DNA of 8,486 nt from Verrucomicrobiota bacterium (GTDB lineage: Bacteria; Verrucomicrobiota; Verrucomicrobiia; Verrucomicrobiales; Verrucomicrobiaceae): the NCBI GenBank assembly GCA_009885275.1, contig VFKY01000344.1:1-8486 (forward strand), given 5' to 3'. How positions within the stretch are numbered: position 1 is the first letter of the stretch; every line of letters starts with the position of its first letter. Below the pieces are notes generated by a model. That model was not told the origin of the DNA, ran no database searches, and saw only the letters and a list, made by a program, of their open reading frames with translations. Both the position numbers and the translations under genes were made by a program. Shown here piece by piece: positions 6,920-8,486 of the stretch.

Positions 6920-6946
6920 AAGGTGCTTACGGCAGCTTAGCACCTT
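6920..6946 (-). terminator. Weak hairpin between the STN-like gene and the SDR gene
   Basis: Perfect 8-base arms, aaggtgct (6920-6927) and agcacctt (6939-6946), enclose an 11-base loop. Read on the minus strand the hairpin is followed by TTTTCCC, then the SDR start at 6911. The T-run is short, so this would be an attenuator or a weak terminator rather than a full stop. It sits in the 46-base gap between two same-strand genes, where it could lower SDR expression. Confidence 0.4.
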
Positions 6947-6957
6947 CCATGAATCGT

Positions 6958-7485
6958 TCAGCCACCAAGATTGGAAAAAATCACCGCAGTCTTGTCATAC
7001 TTTATCCGCGCACCGGTCAGTTGACCGAGGTAATTGAGAACTTCTGAGAGAGGCACCTTGGAGAGATTAATGCTGATAACCTTTTTCCCTAATTCAGGGT
7101 CTTTTAAAATGATATTAGGGATAACTTTTTCTCCCGTGGCCTGTTTTGATTTAATGCGCACGGCCTCAATGGCTTCAGCTAACGCAACATCAGTGAATTC
7201 GATCTTGTCGATGATGATCTTTTCATAGCTTTTCCTGAGCACGGTATTTTCAGAGCCGAGTTTCTGGTCAATCTGGGCGATCATCGCCCGTGTTTCCATG
7301 TGAGTGGGATTAGCCACTAGCACTTGTGAGAGCTTTTCACGTGCCAGATCAAATTGCCCGGCAAAAAAGGCGGCTCGCCCCTCTTGATAGACCACATGGA
7401 GATCGTCCCCAGCGAGGACGGTAGTAATATTCAGACACAAGATGGACAATAGTCCGGCGAACAGAGACAGGATGTTTCTTTTCAT
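6958..7485 (-). CDS. Exported TPR protein with a secretin-N/STN-like C-terminal domain
   Basis: From the ATG at 7485 the product has 175 residues. It opens with a Sec signal peptide (MKRN, hydrophobic core 5-20, cleavage after VLA at 25). A TPR-like pair of helices follows (about 30-76: YQEGRAAFFAGQFDLAREKL). Residues about 91-172 look like the small alpha/beta fold found at the N-terminus of secretins and TonB receptors: IEFTDVALAEAIEAVR, IPNIILK, ISINLSKVPLSEVLNYLGQLTG, then IKYDKTAVIF. No beta-barrel follows, so it is a stand-alone periplasmic protein, perhaps a partner of a pilus or secretion secretin. An ATG seven codons upstream (7506) is possible, but the 7485 start begins the signal peptide cleanly. 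The fold call rests on motif resemblance and the partner is unknown. The promoter at 7513 lies directly upstream; the SDR follows. Confidence 0.8.
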   Translation of the reverse strand: MKRNILSLFAGLLSILCLNITTVLAGDDLHVVYQEGRAAFFAGQFDLAREKLSQVLVANPTHMETRAMIAQIDQKLGSENTVLRKSYEKIIIDKIEFTDVALAEAIEAVRIKSKQATGEKVIPNIILKDPELGKKVISINLSKVPLSEVLNYLGQLTGARIKYDKTAVIFSNLGG

Positions 7486-7512
7486 GGCGTCGTGATGTTT
7501 AAGCACGGACGC

Positions 7513-7542
7513 ATTGTGCCAAAAAATAGACCGCTAAGTCAA
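7513..7542 (-). promoter_or_regulatory. Sigma70-type promoter for the STN-like gene
   Basis: Read on the minus strand, TTGACT (7542-7537; 5 of 6 matches to TTGACA) is followed after 18 bases by CACAAT (7518-7513; 4 of 6 to TATAAT), preceded by TGG, giving an extended -10. It is in the gap between nuoA's stop and the start at 7485, leaving a leader of roughly 20 bases. It suggests the STN-like gene and SDR form a unit separate from nuoA. Sequence match only. Confidence 0.6.
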
Positions 7543-7564
7543 GCCTGAACTGGGGTGTGGCAAA

Positions 7565-7939
7565 TTATGATGACCAGTCGAGCGCTTTTTTTCTCCACGC
7601 ATAAACGAATGCCACGCCGAGAATTCCAACAAATGAAAGCATCCACCAGAAGATCGCAGGCCCGTAGGCGACCACGAAATCCTTAAAGATGATGGCCCAA
7701 GGATAAAGGAAGACGACTTCGATGTCGAAGAGTACAAAAAGCATGGCTACGATATAAAACTTCACACTGAATCGCGGCTGCGCTTCTCCGATGGGCAACA
7801 TGCCACATTCGTAAGCGGAGTCCTTCATCGGGTTCCGTTTTGCGGATCTTCCAAGGAGAACGCTCGCCAGCAAGGTTCCGCCGGCAAATCCGGAGGCGAG
7901 CAGGGCTTGTAGGATGATGGGAAGGTAGTTTTCGAGCAT
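7565..7939 (-). CDS. nuoA: NADH-quinone oxidoreductase subunit A (complex I)
   Basis: The product, 124 residues from the ATG at 7939, is NuoA/NDUFA-ND3-type, an inner-membrane subunit at the quinone-channel junction of complex I. Three membrane helices are visible at about 6-28, 59-81 and 90-114. Family signatures are present: the loop SAYECGMLPIG (Glu44-Cys45-Gly46), the segment QPRFSVKFY (54-62), and FDIE at 71-74 within the second helix. An upstream in-frame ATG (8008) would add 23 residues beginning MERLFYLLPL, but family members usually start near the 7939 site. Neither start has a Shine-Dalgarno. Unusually, nuoB is not next: the downstream gene is an unrelated exported protein with its own promoter, so the rest of complex I is encoded elsewhere. 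The upstream gene is an unrecognised basic protein 109 bases away. Confidence 0.95.
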   Translation of the reverse strand: MLENYLPIILQALLASGFAGGTLLASVLLGRSAKRNPMKDSAYECGMLPIGEAQPRFSVKFYIVAMLFVLFDIEVVFLYPWAIIFKDFVVAYGPAIFWWMLSFVGILGVAFVYAWRKKALDWSS

Positions 7940-8048
7940 CGTCGTGAAAAAATTACACTCCCCGATAGGCCCAGCGAGTAAGGGAAGCAAATAGAAAAGC
8001 CGCTCCATTTGAGCGGAGGAGCCTGATTGATAGAGCGTTCAAGAGAGC

Positions 8049-8381
8049 TTAGCGTGCGGCAGCGGCAGCGGCGGCAGCAGCATCCGCACGTGCAAGGGTG
8101 AACGCGCTAGACGCCTGCTCCAGACCTTTGAGACCACGGTAGATCTTCAGCTTCTTCTCAGCTAGGCCACGTCCCACTAGGTTTTGTAATTTTTCATAGG
8201 AGCGAAGCCGAAGCATTTCTTCTCCTCCGCTCACGGCATTCTTCAGTTTTAAATTCTCATATACCTGTAAAAATAGGGCATTGAATTCGTAACTTTTACC
8301 ACCCAAAAGGACGTTCACCAACTCATCTGTAACGTGGTCAGGAACCCGGCGCGAAAAACGTGTTTTTCTTACGGTAGCCAT
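8049..8381 (-). CDS. Small basic hypothetical protein with polyalanine C-terminus
   Basis: The 110-residue protein (ATG at 8381) begins with a basic segment, MATVRKTRFSRR, then a helical body (VTDELVNVLLGGKSYEFNALFLQVYENL; LRLRSYEKLQNLVGRGLAEKKLKIYRGL) and ends in Asp100, nine alanines and Arg110. No signal peptide or membrane segment is seen, so it is probably cytoplasmic, and the charge suggests nucleic-acid or ribosome contact, as an inference only. I do not recognise the family. An upstream in-frame ATG at 8399 (MLLWFS...) is possible, but 8381 gives a more natural basic start. Coding status is supported by the length and composition of the frame. It lies upstream of nuoA on the same strand; co-transcription is possible. 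Confidence 0.7.
   Translation of the reverse strand: MATVRKTRFSRRVPDHVTDELVNVLLGGKSYEFNALFLQVYENLKLKNAVSGGEEMLRLRSYEKLQNLVGRGLAEKKLKIYRGLKGLEQASSAFTLARADAAAAAAAAAR
8055..8081 (-). repeat. Nine-alanine GCN triplet tract
   Basis: Nine consecutive GCN codons (minus strand GCT/GCC/GCA mix, GC-rich) encode the alanine tail of the basic protein. The mixed codons argue against simple recent slippage expansion, although the repeats of gccgct-type units could still vary in number between strains. Confidence 0.8.
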
Positions 8382-8417
8382 AGAAAACCATAGTAGCATA
8401 AAATGATTGATTACGCG

Positions 8418-8434
8418 AAGTTTATATTAAACTT
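8418..8434. promoter_or_regulatory. Perfect palindrome, candidate operator
   Basis: aagttta (8418-8424), tat, taaactt (8428-8434) form a perfect 7-3-7 inverted repeat upstream of the start at 8381. This size and symmetry fit a dimeric repressor site, but AT-richness makes chance more likely, and no firm -35/-10 pair could be placed around it. Confidence 0.35.
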
Positions 8435-8439
8435 TGTCG

Positions 8440-8464
8440 AAAAAAGGCATTTTTAAAGCCTTTT
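8440..8464 (-). terminator. Probable weak terminator of an upstream gene beyond the right edge
   Basis: On the minus strand, AAAAGGC (8464-8458) and GCCTTTT (8448-8442) pair across a 9-base loop and are followed by two more T (8441-8440). Only three G:C pairs hold the stem, so termination would be weak. It would end a minus-strand transcript entering from the right. Confidence 0.4.
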
Positions 8465-8486
8465 ACGAGCTCTTTAATTCAATCGG

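Noticed and set aside
6546..7037. A 163-codon open frame on the plus strand, antisense to the SDR
   Set aside because: It lies opposite a clear SDR with family motifs and has no recognisable domain; it is a shadow frame of the minus-strand gene.
8040..8095. A CRISPR-like or VNTR repeat in the GCN tract
   Set aside because: It is a coding polyalanine tract with mixed codons, no spacers and no longer repeat unit.

Overview
The window looks like chromosomal DNA from a member of the Verrucomicrobiota or a close PVC relative. This is an inference from gene content, not a phylogenetic result. The clues are a glutaredoxin of the CGWS / SPCVEING type, a short exported TPR protein with a secretin-N/STN-like end, an SDR ending in NLDSRI, a free-standing nuoA, and many exported proteins of no obvious pathway. 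None of the ten genes has a convincing Shine-Dalgarno sequence. No mobile element, CRISPR array, tRNA or rRNA was seen.

Layout. (1) Positions 1-798, minus strand: the first 266 codons of a putative lipoprotein whose 3' end lies outside the window. (2) A divergent intergenic region of 200 bases. (3) Plus strand: a small protein with an intact cyclic-nucleotide-binding domain and a lysine-rich tail (999-1637), then an alpha/alpha-toroid protein of the prenyltransferase/squalene-cyclase repeat superfamily (1694-2590), an exported TPR protein (2671-4464), a probable Tat-exported serine hydrolase of the class C beta-lactamase fold (4497-5612), and a glutaredoxin (5755-6114). A strong intrinsic terminator at 6137-6170 closes this block. 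(4) Minus strand, reading from the right edge: an unrecognised basic protein with a nine-alanine tail (8381-8049), nuoA of respiratory complex I (7939-7565), an exported TPR plus STN-like protein (7485-6958, with its own good sigma70-type promoter), and a FabG-like SDR (6911-6255) that converges on the same terminator.

How the genes may work together. The cNMP-binding protein and the toroid protein are 56 bases apart and probably co-transcribed. Together they are the most unusual part of the window: a cyclic-nucleotide sensor without a DNA-binding HTH, next to a toroid that lacks the zinc ligands of protein prenyltransferases. The TPR protein and serine hydrolase are 32 bases apart and both exported, so they may share a transcript and act in the cell envelope. 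NuoA is not followed by nuoB, so its complex I partners must lie elsewhere. The rest reads as ordinary core and envelope genes. I found no defence, mobile or biosynthetic cluster, and the possible new system (cNMP sensor plus toroid) is only a hypothesis.
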